NCBI GenBank assembly: GCA_002989075.1
Contig: PSQN01000017.1
Location: 2,611,453-2,675,452, forward strand
DNA: 64,000 nt
Direction: 5' to 3'
DNA from: Arthonia radiata
Taxonomy: Eukaryota; Ascomycota; Arthoniomycetes; Arthoniales; Arthoniaceae
Position numbers and translations under genes: made by a program. Shown here piece by piece: positions 47,136 to 57,781 of the stretch (position 1 is its first letter; every line of letters begins with the position of its first letter). The notes below the pieces were generated by a model that was given only the letters and a program-made list of their open reading frames with translations, had not been told where the DNA came from and did no database searches.

Positions 47136-47441
47136 CTACAAAAGTTTTTCGCCAACGTGGCTGGACATGAGTTTCTGAAGGATAGCGTGGACGTGACAAC
47201 TTGACACGACAAAGCTCTGAGATTTGGCGTCACTTCCGTTTCGCTTGCCGCAAGCTTCATAATCGCATAGAGTAGATGACACACTTCCGGCGTTTGGCTG
47301 AGGTCGGGCCGGGTCATGAAGATGATGAAGAATGACCCCACCACATCAAACTTCTTTCGATACGCGTACAAGCACCACAGTCTTCAATCTTGTGACCTGT
47401 GAGACCTGTATGTGCTTGTCTCCCAAGCTGAGATGGACCAT
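47136..47441 (-). CDS. candidate small two-exon gene, unknown function
   Basis: Exons 47441-47352 and 47297-47136 give 83 residues. The intron is 54 nt with donor GTTTGA, branch-like ATGAC and acceptor GACCTCAG, and it removes an in-frame TGA. The protein begins MVHLSLGDKHIQVSQVTRLK and ends HAILQKLMSSHVGEKLL. No domain recognised. It lies in a gene-poor island, so it could equally be part of a longer or decayed gene. Confidence 0.33.
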
Positions 47442-47960
47442 TTGTGAACAAGGGAGATCAATGGCAGAACGCGAGTCCCAACTTGGACTCTAGCGCGCGT
47501 ACTAGCAGCTAACGATGCGACTGACGCGCCGGCCAGCACTCCTGCCACCGTGAATGCACCGACTCTAAGACTTCGAGACGCTCAAAACAATTCATGGAAA
47601 TGACACGGCACTCCAAGAGATTGTGAGGATTCCGTGAAGAAGGAGTACAGCCGGCATTGTCTAGCGCTCCTTCACCGTCCGCGTGTCACCTGCACTGCGT
47701 CAACTGTCCCCAATCCATCCTCTTTCTGCCAATTCCATTTCACCATGTCTTATTAACCTTGCGTCTCCTCTTATATTCCAACCCTGTGGCCGGGTTCAGC
47801 CATAGCAGAATCCGTCCACCTAGCTGATCCTCCGAGCCGGAGCCTAATTAACACATCATTGCACGCTCTCCCAGCCGTTTCCCTCCTCAGAACAACACCT
47901 CGCACGACTACACCCTTCACTCCTAGCCCCAACACGATGGCCTCCACGTCCTCTTTATCG
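47442..47960. other. gene-poor sequence
   Basis: No supported feature. A pyrimidine-rich stretch lies at 47700-47800. Confidence 0.3.
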
Positions 47961-48655
47961 CTAGGGGCGGAGGAAGGTACACGTGTGACGCATTGACGCA
48001 ATCAAGGCCGCAGAGCTGCATGGAGGAGACAATATACTTATGGGCATGAGTTCGCAGAAACAACGAGCTATAGCACACTGCACGCGCTCGTTGTTTTCTC
48101 TACCCGTCCGAGAATTAGATTGTATGAGATACTGCAAGGAAAAAGGGCGGCCCTGTCTAGTGCGATGGGATTGGTGCAAGAACTGACTCCGCGTGCTCCG
48201 GTATTGTTGAACCGAATAGCCATCGAACGCGAAGCGAGGCGCACCTACCCCGTACCTCCTGCCATTGATGGCTGCGAGTATGTCATCGCGACGCGCCGCA
48301 GCAATCGCTGGGAGACACTTCGTGTTGTTCGCTGGGGGATATGGACGCGCATGCTTCAGTGACAATTCTTTCTTTGCCGGCTCCTGTCCTGTATGGAACA
48401 GATCTGTCGTGATGTGTTGACAATCCAGAGGAGTGCCGAGGTACAAGAAGTCGATCGTAGCAAGAACGCACAATGGACGTACCAGGTTTGGGACATGGGG
48501 AGAGTCTGGTATTGACTTCAGATCATAAGAGAAGATGAAGACGACCGACTTCGAGCTGTGGCGTTCGTGCAAGAACGACACATAGCGCTCCACTACGCGC
48601 GCCCGCAATAGCGCTATCCGGGAGCAAGAGATACTGAATATGCATTCCACGATGA
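47961..48655 (-). pseudogene. possible decayed gene, 229-codon frame without a clear start
   Basis: The minus-strand frame reads as ordinary protein in its first 120 codons (CSRIALLRARVVERYVSFLH, SVVFIFSYDLKSIPDSPHVP) and becomes less convincing towards 47961. Just upstream, an equally protein-like stretch (WVLYDLLHQFSSSAYTVYDY, ending at TGA at about 48664) is in a neighbouring frame. The two would be continuous after a one-base change near 48665, which suggests a frameshifted gene; an undetected intron is the alternative. Family not recognised. Confidence 0.3.
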
Positions 48656-48884
48656 ATGCGGTCTCAATGCGTGGCCTGCTCTATTCGCTCCTTGCAGAAC
48701 GTGTCCTGATCATAGTCATAAACTGTGTACGCCGAGGAAGAGAACTGGTGCAAGAGATCGTATAACACCCATGTGATTTCTGCTTTCCGCAAGGGAAGTG
48801 AGCGGCATTGAGAACTGCTTCAGCCCAAAGATGGCATCGGCACCGGGGACGTTGCTAAACATGCGGAAGCCGAGGGCGCGCGAA

Positions 48885-49241
48885 TTAATCATTAGTGGTA
48901 TTGCGCCATAGTGCTATCTTGCACGGCTCACGAATGAGATGTTTGCCATCGAGCAAATGCATGACGAGCTTGTTCTTGGAGTTGCTGGTGTCCATGTCCA
49001 CAAGGCGGTCACAGGGCGAGGTGATTGCATCCTCAATGCCGTTCGCCCTGAGTGCATGGGATAGGGCCTCTGGTGTTCGAGCCTGCTCCAAAAGAGATGG
49101 AGATGTATTATTGTCGGCGTAGTGGCCTTGACAGGAAAACGAGGAAGGGGTGGCCTGGTGTCGATTTTGAGTCCTGAGTGGTAAGCAGAGTGCGCTTCTC
49201 TGAACATTGAATAGGTGACAGATCACGTCAACGACGCTCAT
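48885..49241 (-). CDS. candidate gene or exon of unknown function
   Basis: A 118-codon minus-strand frame beginning MSVVDVICHLFNVQRSALCL and containing LSHALRANGIEDAITS and KNKLVMHLLDGKHLI. Near its end sits a good intron signature: donor GTGAGC at about 48931, CACTAATG branch site and acceptor ATGTTTAG near 48853. Splicing it in this frame gives a short tail and stop. Together with the frames downstream to 47961 it may be one eroded gene. Unknown family. Confidence 0.33.
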   Translation of the reverse strand: MSVVDVICHLFNVQRSALCLPLRTQNRHQATPSSFSCQGHYADNNTSPSLLEQARTPEALSHALRANGIEDAITSPCDRLVDMDTSNSKNKLVMHLLDGKHLIREPCKIALWRNTTND

Positions 49242-49474
49242 TTTGCTTCTACAAATCGATGTCGCTCAACCCAGTCCTCAGGACAATGTGGTCAATCAAA
49301 ACTTTGCAAGCTGCGATAAGTCATGTTTTATTCGCCGTTCGCTGGTTGGAAGGTGCCAATAGTGCATCTCTCCTTGCTGTCGTCTCTGTAGCAGACGACT
49401 TCCCTTGTACCATGCTATGCTGCAGGCTGTCCCGAACACCACCCATGCATTCCAACATACTCATACAATGCTAA

Positions 49475-51475
49475 TCACCTCCCTCTCACACCCAGCCCAC
49501 CAACACCCACCTCCATCGCAAACACGCCCCTCGCACACTCCGGCACCCTCCCGTCCCGCTCCCACAACACTCCACAATTCATACACAGACTCTTCGGCCC
49601 CCTCGGACCATCCCTCACACCCCACACCGCGCTGCCCCAGATACTGCAATGCGTACACCGCCAGATCTTCCTCTCCGTATCCATCAACTGCTTGAACCCC
49701 TCCCCAAACGCCGCGCTGTTGTCCGCCTGCTCCGGCGTATCTCTGTTACTCGGACTGGTGCTCCTGAACCTGCGCTTCTTCTTCCGCTCGCCCCGCCCTA
49801 ATCGCTCCGTCGTCTCGTCCAACCCATTGGCGAAGTAATCGCTCTGGCCTCCCACGGGGGTGCCGACCCCGCCGTAGACATCCGACTCCCTGCCTCTCCG
49901 CCCAGGCAACTCCGACACCTTCCCCGTCTCGCGCCGCATCCGCCGTAACGCTCTTTCCCGCTCGCCCTCACGCTTCTCAATTTCCTCTTTCGATAGCGTT
50001 TCCACTTTCGGCTCCCACTCGCTGCCGCCCCACTCCTCCCCTGGTTTCCTTTTGGCACCGGCGTAGCCCTGACCCCAGCCGACGCCACACAAACCCTCGG
50101 GATCGTACCGCCATCCCGCTTCGCCAAGGTCGATGGAGTCATTGTCGATGCCGCCTTCGATCGCGCCGGGCAGGAGACCGCCGCTCTCAATTATTTCTCT
50201 CTTCTGCTTGTACACGGCGTCGTGGATGGCGTGCGCGATCGCGGCGGTCCACTCGCCGGAGAGCCCGAGGTCGGCGGCTGTGACACGTGCGAAGGCTTCG
50301 GCGTGGCCCGGCGGGTGGAGGAGGGACCATTCGATGCGATCGGTGTAGAGGCGGGAGGAGAGATTGAGGGAGAGGGTCAGGATCGTGCGGTAGGCGTCGG
50401 GTGGGTTGTTGGGGGTTGATGGGGGTTTGGAGGTTGTGGCCGTGGCGGTGGGCTGGGGTGTTGCTGGCGCTGGCGCTGGGGTGGGTGTGTGGCCATTTGT
50501 CTGCGGCTGTGATTGCCGCTGTAGTTGAGGTTGAGGCGTGGAGGCTGCGCCGATGCCGGGTGTGTTGCGAGCGCTGGAAGATGGTCGGCCGGAGGCAGTG
50601 GAGAGATTCGGGGGTATGCCGTTCAGAATCTTATCCCGGCGTTCGTTTTCGACGGCTTCTTGCTGCGCGACCTGACATTCACCTTCCGCGCTCCAGAGCG
50701 GATTGAGAGCGACATTCGCATATTGCTCGAGCTGTTCTCGTACCTGTCGCGCAATGTCTACGATAGTGCTCGTCCGCCTCTCTGCTGGTAGGTCTAACTC
50801 TTCCACTAGGCACTTTGCGAACTGGTCTGGCGTGATCAATGTCTCATGCAAATTCCAAAGAAACTGATCTTTGACCCGCAGAGGCGCGTTGAGCAGCTCC
50901 CCTTGACGGTACGCACCCAACGATGTGTCGATACCAAGCATCTGGATTGCGCCCGTCTCCTTGGGTAACGGCAAGGCCGCCTCGGGTCGGAATGGCGCCA
51001 CGTCGACGTCTATCCGAACCGGTACCAAATATGTAGGTAATAGTGTTTGTGTGTAGCACTGTCGTGCGGTTCGTGATATCTTGGGCCGTCCCATCCAATC
51101 CCTCCATATACCTTGCAGCTCCACTGGCCGCTCGATGTGCTTTCCGAGAGACCTCAAGGCTGTCTGAACTCCCGCGCCTGCGTAAGTAGGCTGCGCGGTG
51201 CCCGCTTCATCGCGCCGTATGCTTCGAAGTCCGGTATGTCTGGGTCTAGTCGTGCCGTCTGTCTCGTCAAAGTCGTCATCATCGCGGCCATCTTCAGCAT
51301 AATTAATGGCTGTAGTTCCACGCTTTGTAGTCCGTACTGGAGCGATGACATTAGGTGGTTGTATTACAGGCGCAACGAGCGCATTGTTGTACTGCCGTAA
51401 GCGTGGTGCGTAGGTAGAGAGGAACGACTGCGGCGGTTGGGAGCGCGTGGTGTGCGTGGTAGTGGCGGCCGCCAT
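49475..51475 (-). CDS. sfh1: RSC chromatin-remodelling subunit Sfh1 (SNF5 family)
   Basis: Single exon, 666 codons, start at the ATG at 51475. Residues 1-145 are a low-complexity leader. The SNF5 domain comes as two repeats separated by a Pro/Gln/Thr-rich insertion: about 150-270 (LVPVRIDVDVAPFRPEAA, DQFLWNLHETLITPDQFAKC) and about 365-435 (ILTLSLNLSSRLYTDRIEWS). The C-terminus holds a GATA-like C-X2-C-X20-C-X2-C finger (Cys 607, 610, 631, 634; WRCTHCSIWG, CMNCG), which marks the fungal Sfh1 branch. SNF5-family subunits grip the nucleosome acidic patch in SWI/SNF and RSC. The intronless frame and full domain set make this firm; Sfh1 rather than Snf5 is inferred from the finger. Confidence 0.88.
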   Translation of the reverse strand: MAAATTTHTTRSQPPQSFLSTYAPRLRQYNNALVAPVIQPPNVIAPVRTTKRGTTAINYAEDGRDDDDFDETDGTTRPRHTGLRSIRRDEAGTAQPTYAGAGVQTALRSLGKHIERPVELQGIWRDWMGRPKISRTARQCYTQTLLPTYLVPVRIDVDVAPFRPEAALPLPKETGAIQMLGIDTSLGAYRQGELLNAPLRVKDQFLWNLHETLITPDQFAKCLVEELDLPAERRTSTIVDIARQVREQLEQYANVALNPLWSAEGECQVAQQEAVENERRDKILNGIPPNLSTASGRPSSSARNTPGIGAASTPQPQLQRQSQPQTNGHTPTPAPAPATPQPTATATTSKPPSTPNNPPDAYRTILTLSLNLSSRLYTDRIEWSLLHPPGHAEAFARVTAADLGLSGEWTAAIAHAIHDAVYKQKREIIESGGLLPGAIEGGIDNDSIDLGEAGWRYDPEGLCGVGWGQGYAGAKRKPGEEWGGSEWEPKVETLSKEEIEKREGERERALRRMRRETGKVSELPGRRGRESDVYGGVGTPVGGQSDYFANGLDETTERLGRGERKKKRRFRSTSPSNRDTPEQADNSAAFGEGFKQLMDTERKIWRCTHCSIWGSAVWGVRDGPRGPKSLCMNCGVLWERDGRVPECARGVFAMEVGVGGLGVRGR

Positions 51476-52125
51476 TGGGTTCGCGCCTGTCGTGGAGGGA
51501 TGGAGGCTGTTGTAATACGATTATACCAGGTGGAAAGCTGGGCGCATTCTTGGTGATCCGCGTTGCTCGCTCTCGTGAAGTTCCAAAGAATCGCGTTTGG
51601 GTGGAAGCCTGAAATTTGAGGCAACCACGGCCGCTCCCGATAAGGCTGAGAAGATCAAACCTCAAACAACTATTTGTCTGCGTTTTGAAGCGCGTGTGTC
51701 TGAGGCACGCGTCCACGACCAGATGAGTGAAATTCTCACACTACTCGTATCTCACACCTCGCATATGAGACAATGCACACAGAAAAGCAATGTTCTTCGG
51801 AGGCCAGATCTGCGACTTCGCAATGAGCTAGCCTCTTCGAACATTAGCGCAATCAAAAGTGAGAGTTATCAGCTGCCGACAGTGGACCCTGCGGCGCACC
51901 GTAACCCAACCATTCAATTTCCATCTCTCGTCCGTGCTGTGGGCGATCATGGATGCAACATTAACACTGATAGTGTCGGCGAGGCCAGCCCAAATGGCGA
52001 CAATGCTCCACCACTACAGCTGACTGTCGCGCGACACTTTGTTAAGTATGTTTCTCTCCTTTCGCGGCTTCTGAATCTTTTCTCTCACCACGCGAAAAGT
52101 GCCGCCCCACCTTCTTACACTCCCA
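51476..52125. promoter_or_regulatory. divergent promoter, SFH1 and nucleoside transporter
   Basis: 650 bases between two divergent starts. A CT-rich leader (TTTCTCTCCTTTCGC, near 52051) precedes the transporter ATG. No gene seen. Confidence 0.4.
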
Positions 52126-54130
52126 ATGGCGGGGGCATCCACCACTGAGCACAACAGCTCCGCGCAGACCAATGTCACTATTAACCCAGACCCCGCCCTC
52201 GACGTGAGCCATGAGCATCAACATGGGCATCTACATCATGATGCGCATGCAGAGAAGGGTGAGCACCACGACACCGCCTATACCAAGGGCACCACCTTCG
52301 AGCCCAGCATGATACCCAGCCGTGATCCCAATGATCACATCCCGCACGAGAGCAAACACCACCTCAAGTCTGATGCCGGCAAAAACGATGCCCATGTCGT
52401 CGATGCGGAGAAGGGCGGACTGAGTCCCAGCGAGTCTGCGCAAGAAGACGACCCACAGAGCCACAAGTACTCACACGTGTACGCGAAGTATCGCATCTTC
52501 GTGCACTTGTTTCTGTTGCTGCTGTTCACCGGCTGGTGGATCGCTAGTCTGGTGCTGCACGTACACGACAAAAACTGGATTATCCCGTTCCTACTCTGGC
52601 TTGCGATCACTCTGAGATTGATCTTCTTCCACGTGCCCATCAGCATCATCTCGCGCCCGATTCAATGGACGTGGAAGAACACGGGTAACCGTGTGTCGAA
52701 CATGATCCCGGAGAAGTTCAGAATACCGGCTGGTGCCCTGGTTACTATTGCAGTCATTCTCGTTGGGTGAGTTCTGACTCTATTGGTGATGCTATGAAAG
52801 CCTAACTCTGACACTCATGCGTAGAGCTTTCGCCTCCAAGGAGTCTGCAGACAACACAAGAGCCAACCGCGCCGTCTCCCTGTTCGGCATGTTAGTCTCT
52901 GTTCTGGTTCTGTACGCTACCTCCAAGAAGCGCTCCGTGATCAATTGGCATACAGTAATTGTGGGCTACCTCGCCCAATTCATCATCGCGCTCTTCGTGC
53001 TGCGAACGAAAGCCGGCTACGACATCTTCAACTTCATAGCCACACTTGCGCGCGAGCTGCTCGGCTTTGCTGGAGATGGCGTTGCTTTCCTCACGAACAC
53101 GGAAACTTCCCAGCTCAAGTGGTTCATGATCACCACGCTCCCAGCCATTATCTTCTTCGTATCGCTCGTCAGCATACTGTACTACTGGGGCACCCTCCAA
53201 TGGCTCGTCAAGAAGGCTGCGGTCTTCGTCTTCTGGATGATGCGCGTTTCCGGTGCTGAGGCCATCGTGGCGGCCGCTTCTCCCTTCATTGGCCAGGGCG
53301 AGTCTGTTATGCTGATCAAGCCATTCATTGCGCATCTCACCACCGCCGAGCTCCATCAGGTCATGACCTCTGGCTTCGCTACGATCTCAGGCAGTGTCTT
53401 GACTGCTTACATTGGACTCGGTGTGAACGGTTCTGCGCTGATCAGCGCCTGTATCATGTCAATCCCCTGCTCTCTTGCGCTCTCTAAGCTCCGCTGGCCA
53501 GAGACGGAGGAAACCTTGACGGCAGGCCGCGTCGTCATCCCCGACGACGACGAGCACCGCGCCGCCAACGTCCTCCACGCCTTTGCCAACGGAGCCTGGC
53601 TTGGTATCAAGATTGCCGGCATGATCGCAGCGACACTCCTCTGCATTCTGGGTCTCGTCGGCCTGATCAACGGCCTGCTCGGATGGTGGGGCGGTTACAT
53701 TAATATCAATAGCCCACCATTGACGCTTCAGCTCATCCTTGGCTATATCTGCTACCCTATCGCCTTCCTGCTGGGTGTGCCGCGCCAAGATCTGTTCAAG
53801 GTTGGCCAGCTGATTGGCATCAAGGTTATTGAGAACGAGTTCGTGGCGTACACGACGCTGCAAGGTGATGCCAGCTATGCCGACATATCTGCGCGATCGC
53901 GTCTGATCGTTACCTATGCACTGTGTGGCTTTGGCAACATCGGTTCGCTGGGTACCCAGATCGGCGTACTGAGTCAAATCAGTCCGGGAAGGAGTGGTGA
54001 TGTGAGCAGAGTGGCTTTGAGTGCGCTGCTGACAGGTGTGCTGGCCACGCTGACGAGTGCGAGTATCGCGGGTATGCTGGTGACAGATCAGGCCGCGTTC
54101 TTCACTCCCACCCTCGTGAACTCGGGATAG
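52126..54130 (+). CDS. concentrative nucleoside transporter (CNT family)
   Basis: Exons 52126-52766 and 52825-54130 encode 648 residues. Residues 1-140 are hydrophilic and His/Asp-rich (HEHQHGHLHHDAH), then about 12 membrane segments follow (for example IFVHLFLLLLFTGWWIASLV). The CNT core is clear: the GQGESVMLIKPFI motif of the substrate-binding hairpin, GFATISGSVLTAYIGLGV, and NEFVAYTTLQ and CGFGNIGSLGTQIGVLSQIS near the end. CNT proteins import nucleosides with protons or sodium across the plasma membrane. The conserved acidic residue of the first motif is Glu-Ser-Val here where animal proteins have Glu-Ala-Pro. CNT genes are patchy in fungi. Tail-to-tail with the PCI-domain gene. Confidence 0.92.
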
Positions 54131-54280
54131 CCGCTGTGGCTTTGTAAAAGCTTCGTTCTCTGCTTAATATGAGTATCTAGAGAAGATAAGATGATGCATA
54201 ATCATGATCTCGTGTTCGTTACCCATCCACGCTATGCAAGTGTGACTTTTCAATTAGACAATGCTGTCAGCTGAGTCGTG

Positions 54281-55824
54281 CTACACTCCCGTCCCAGGGA
54301 ATGCGCCCGCCTTCGACAATACCACGATCCCATGCTCTCGTGCGATGTACCCCTTCATCAATCCCTTATAGGTGCAGTTGGCGATCATCCACTCCACCTC
54401 ATCTCGCTCTTCTTGTTCCACCTCCATATCACTTACCTCCTTACCCATCGCCACCCTTACGCCAACCACGAACTCGCCTACCTTCACCCTGCTCTTCCGC
54501 GTCACGCCCTGCTTGCCCTCCTCCCAGCCCTGAGCGACCACCACTTTCCTTAGCAGATTCCGCAGACAGATATCACGCGCCCGTTCGAGCGTCAGGTATA
54601 TCCGCCGCTTCACGAATTCTGCCTCTCCGTACTCCAGCGCTTCATCGAACGCGCGCAGATGTCCCGCCTTGATCGCCAGACAAAGCGGCTCGAACAGCCT
54701 TCTCAGCCGTGGGGAAGACGCAAGTAGTGACGTGCTGGGCAGCGTCCCCTTCGTCACTAGCCTCACGGGTATTAGATACGTCAACACCAAATCCCTATTC
54801 TTCTGCAGTGCCCTCTGCCTCTGCTCGCTCTGGACGTCATACCCGCGCTCCGCCCGCGGCAGCAGCCTCAGCGCGCGACTCAGGCTCTCGTCCGCAGCGG
54901 CGTAGTCCTCATCCAAGAAAGCAGTAACACCGCGATAGTAAAGAAATGTAACCTGGTGACTCTTTGGAACGGCTGTCAAGGGCGGAAGGTCCGAGTTCGG
55001 CGCAGCAGCCTGCGTCGAGATAGTCCTGAGGATATTCTTGCAAAGCGAGATCGAAGTAAGGCGAAAATACGTCTTGAACAGCAGATTGGCGGTGTTGTAG
55101 AGGGCCCATTTCCGGGAGTTTTCAATCGGCGCGCTATGTACACAGTCAGCCTCACCCTCCCACATCCACAATATTCGTCATAAGCAGGCGCAGATACGCA
55201 CCGATCCGACACACATAGCGAGAACAAGCGATTAATCTGCCGCGCACAGTCCTCCAGTTTCTCATTCTCGCTCTCCGTACTGTCCTCGCCCAGACCCGCG
55301 CCGTTCATCTGCGCGCCCTCCGCTATTGCCTTCCGCGCCTCTTCATCCGCGCGCATAGCGAAGACCCTCAGATACCGCCCTACCACATACAAACACGGCA
55401 CCGTCCACGCCGCGAAGCCCGCGCTGCTGTACCCCCGATACAACGCGTTGCCCACCTCCCGCCAGCTCTCATACACGCGGCCCCACTGCCTCGCGACCTC
55501 GCCGCCCCTGTCCCCTCCATTCGGGTTAAGCCTGCGGACCTGATTCGCGACCTCCTCCGCGTTCACGATCTCGCAGATCGCGGCGTAAAAGGCGACGTAC
55601 AGCTCTTGCCAGGCGTTGTTTTCGTTTTTCGGGAGCGAGAGGGAAGAGGTGTAGAAGAGGGTGTGGCGGACGTCGGAGGTGATGGAGGCCGGCGAGGAGG
55701 ACTGCACGAGGGTGTAGAGGTAGGCGGGGTTGGAGGGCGGGGCGAGAGGCAGGAGGGTCGTGGAGAGGAGGTAGCCGTTGTGGAGGGTTTGGGCGGCGGT
55801 GAAGGTTTGGAGGAGGGTGTTCAT
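54281..55824 (-). CDS. csn12: PCI-domain protein, Csn12/Thp1 (PCID2)-like
   Basis: Exons 55824-55202 and 55133-54281 encode 491 residues. The intron is 68 nt with donor GTGCGT. The protein begins MNTLLQTFTAAQTLHNGYLL. The N-terminal half is TPR-like helices, and exon 2 carries the family hallmarks SRKWALYNTANLLFKTYFRL, QVTFLYYRGVTAFLDEDYAA and LVLTYLIPVRLVTKGTLP, followed by a PCI/winged-helix end (WMIANCTYKGLMKGYIAREH). Yeast Csn12 acts with Thp3 in splicing and mRNA metabolism and associates with the COP9 signalosome; the PCID2/Thp1 branch serves TREX-2 mRNA export. The motifs fit Csn12 best. Confidence 0.87.
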
Positions 55825-56794
55825 CTTGAGATGGAGGGGGAGTGAGGGTGGGTGTGGAGGATGTCGTGAGGAAGGTTTCGTGGATTTGGAGCGATGGTCG
55901 GTCTGAGCTTCTTCCTTGGCAGATTGTTGGCCTCGGGATAACTTGCCGCCTCACCTCAAGACCCCCTTAATGCCCCCCGAGCATTCCAAGACAAGGCACG
56001 CAAGGTTCCCGTGGGGCGCAAAACCCCCATCTTGTCGGCATCTCATCCTGACATACACTATGACGACTCTTGGCGCGGGTTTCAGATCGCACCTCGTCCA
56101 GCCAGCTCCAACTCCCAATGCAATTACTTGTTCCCAGCTTCACGTAGCTGGTTCCATCTGACACAATGACAATGTGCGAGGGAAAAGGTCTCCATGTTTC
56201 ACCACCGGTAGGCTACAACGCTCAACTTAACACGTATAGACCTTGTAGTGCGAAGGAGTCAGACGGTCGCACTCTCGTAATGAGAATGGCAAGACACGTA
56301 AGGCGAGCCGAGATTGCTATATTTACTGGTTTATGAATGTAGTGACTGGGGCAAGATGCGAGCTATTCATCTCCTTTATCTTCTGTGCAGCCTCTACCCT
56401 AGGTGCCCGCGTATCAAGATCCGTAAGATTATGAGATGGTCTGAACGCAAAAGATCAGCTCTCGGGCACAAACCCTCAGAAACTCTTTCCAAGCGCTTTC
56501 GAAGTGCGAGTCCGTTGTCGCACTTTCTATGGTTAGGCCTCCACGAGCGTAACCCGTACCATTAGTGTTCGAGCGTCCTTTCGCCAATAAAAAAGGTCGC
56601 CACGCTGTCCTTAGACGTACGAAGTGTCAGCAACAAAGTCACAAGGCCTGATCATGCCACGTAAAAATCATAGTCAAACATGCAAGTCTAGGATACGTGG
56701 CGTTCACAAAAATGGTATAATAAGCCCCGGAGAGCGGTGCAAGTGATTGACTTGCGCTGTCTAAGGTAAAAGACTCTAATAAGCTTCATCGACT
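55825..56794. promoter_or_regulatory. divergent upstream region of CSN12 and the orphan gene
   Basis: 970 bases with no gene seen. AT-richer sequence at 56570-56780 precedes the plus-strand orphan gene. Confidence 0.35.
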
Positions 56795-57500
56795 ATGGAC
56801 TCAATCGCCAATGTACTCTCATCGTTACCAGAGATAAACTTCTCCTACTTGCGTGAGCTGGATCACTATCATATCGACACCGCAAACCACGACACCGTGG
56901 AGTTTAGAAACAGGGAAACTCCAGGGGTGATCGTGGTTAATATGCGCCAGAATCAGGATACAAGAGTGGTGAACTATGTAGGCAGTGAGTACGAAAGGTC
57001 GAGTGACAAACATTCACAACACAAGTCTTACCAGAACTTTAGGCATTCGCGAAGGAGGCCTAAAGGGAGAGATGCGCTACACGATAAAGCACGACCGCAA
57101 GAACAACAAGCTGGCTGTTAGTTCGCGTTCTCAAACCCTGAAGGAGCTAGTGGAGGGCTCTCGAGAGGTAGTTCACCACTCTTCAGGCGATATACACGTC
57201 ACTTTGCGCCGCAGGCCGGACACTTTACCAACCCTTATTCATGTCGAGCGTGACTCGGTCAAGGTCCTTTACATGCACTTGGGGAGACATCTCGAGGCAG
57301 AGGTGCGGCTTCCGCAGAGCGAGCAAAGTGGCGATTTGCGAACGCTGCCGTGGCCGAGCGGAAGCGTGCTCACCATATACAACTCCAGACTTCTTTTCAA
57401 TCAGGACGCTTCGTCTGTAAGTCACTAATCGATATACATCTGCGTACAACAAGCTGAAGTCCTCTAGATCGTAGCTATGCTTGGCTTAGCACTATTGTGA
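56795..57500 (+). CDS. orphan protein of about 202 residues
   Basis: Exons 56795-56988, 57035-57416 and 57468-57500. Intron 1 is 46 nt (donor GTACGA, acceptor TTACCAG); intron 2 is 51 nt with a perfect GTAAGT donor, CACTAATC and acceptor CCTCTAG. If intron 2 is retained the protein stops at 57428 after 195 residues. The sequence starts MDSIANVLSSLPEINFSYLR and is rich in short beta-strand-like segments (PGVIVVNMRQN, GEMRYTIKHDRKNNKLAVSS, GDIHVTLRRRPDTLPTLIHV, GSVLTIYNSRLLF). Spliced, it ends in a small hydrophobic tail (IVAMLGLALL). No signal peptide and no known family; the clean splice sites support a real gene. Confidence 0.6.
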
Positions 57501-57781
57501 TGGCGCCAGGATACACGCCTCCCCAAGCGGCTTAGGTCCATGCATAACGTGTACCGGTCGCGCATCCGGAAGCGAGCCTCGAGAGTAAAAAAACAATGCG
57601 CCGGAGGCTATACCTACGCTAATGCTTGATATCAGTATTCACAATACCATTCATTTGATCCATCAATCGTGAAAGCTGTTCATCTGCATTGCGTCCGCCA
57701 CCCACTTGTTCAGATTTTGCCAACTGTTTCATTCGACGCGGAAATATCATTACACCCGCAAACATTACATGGTCTAAAGCT
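57501..57781. other. convergent intergenic
   Basis: 281 bases between the orphan gene and the GPI-protein gene; nothing else seen. Confidence 0.4.

Noticed and set aside
52892-53977. Minus-strand frames opposite the nucleoside transporter
   Set aside because: Shadows of transmembrane codons; hydrophilic Glu/Asp/Arg-rich translations typical of antisense.
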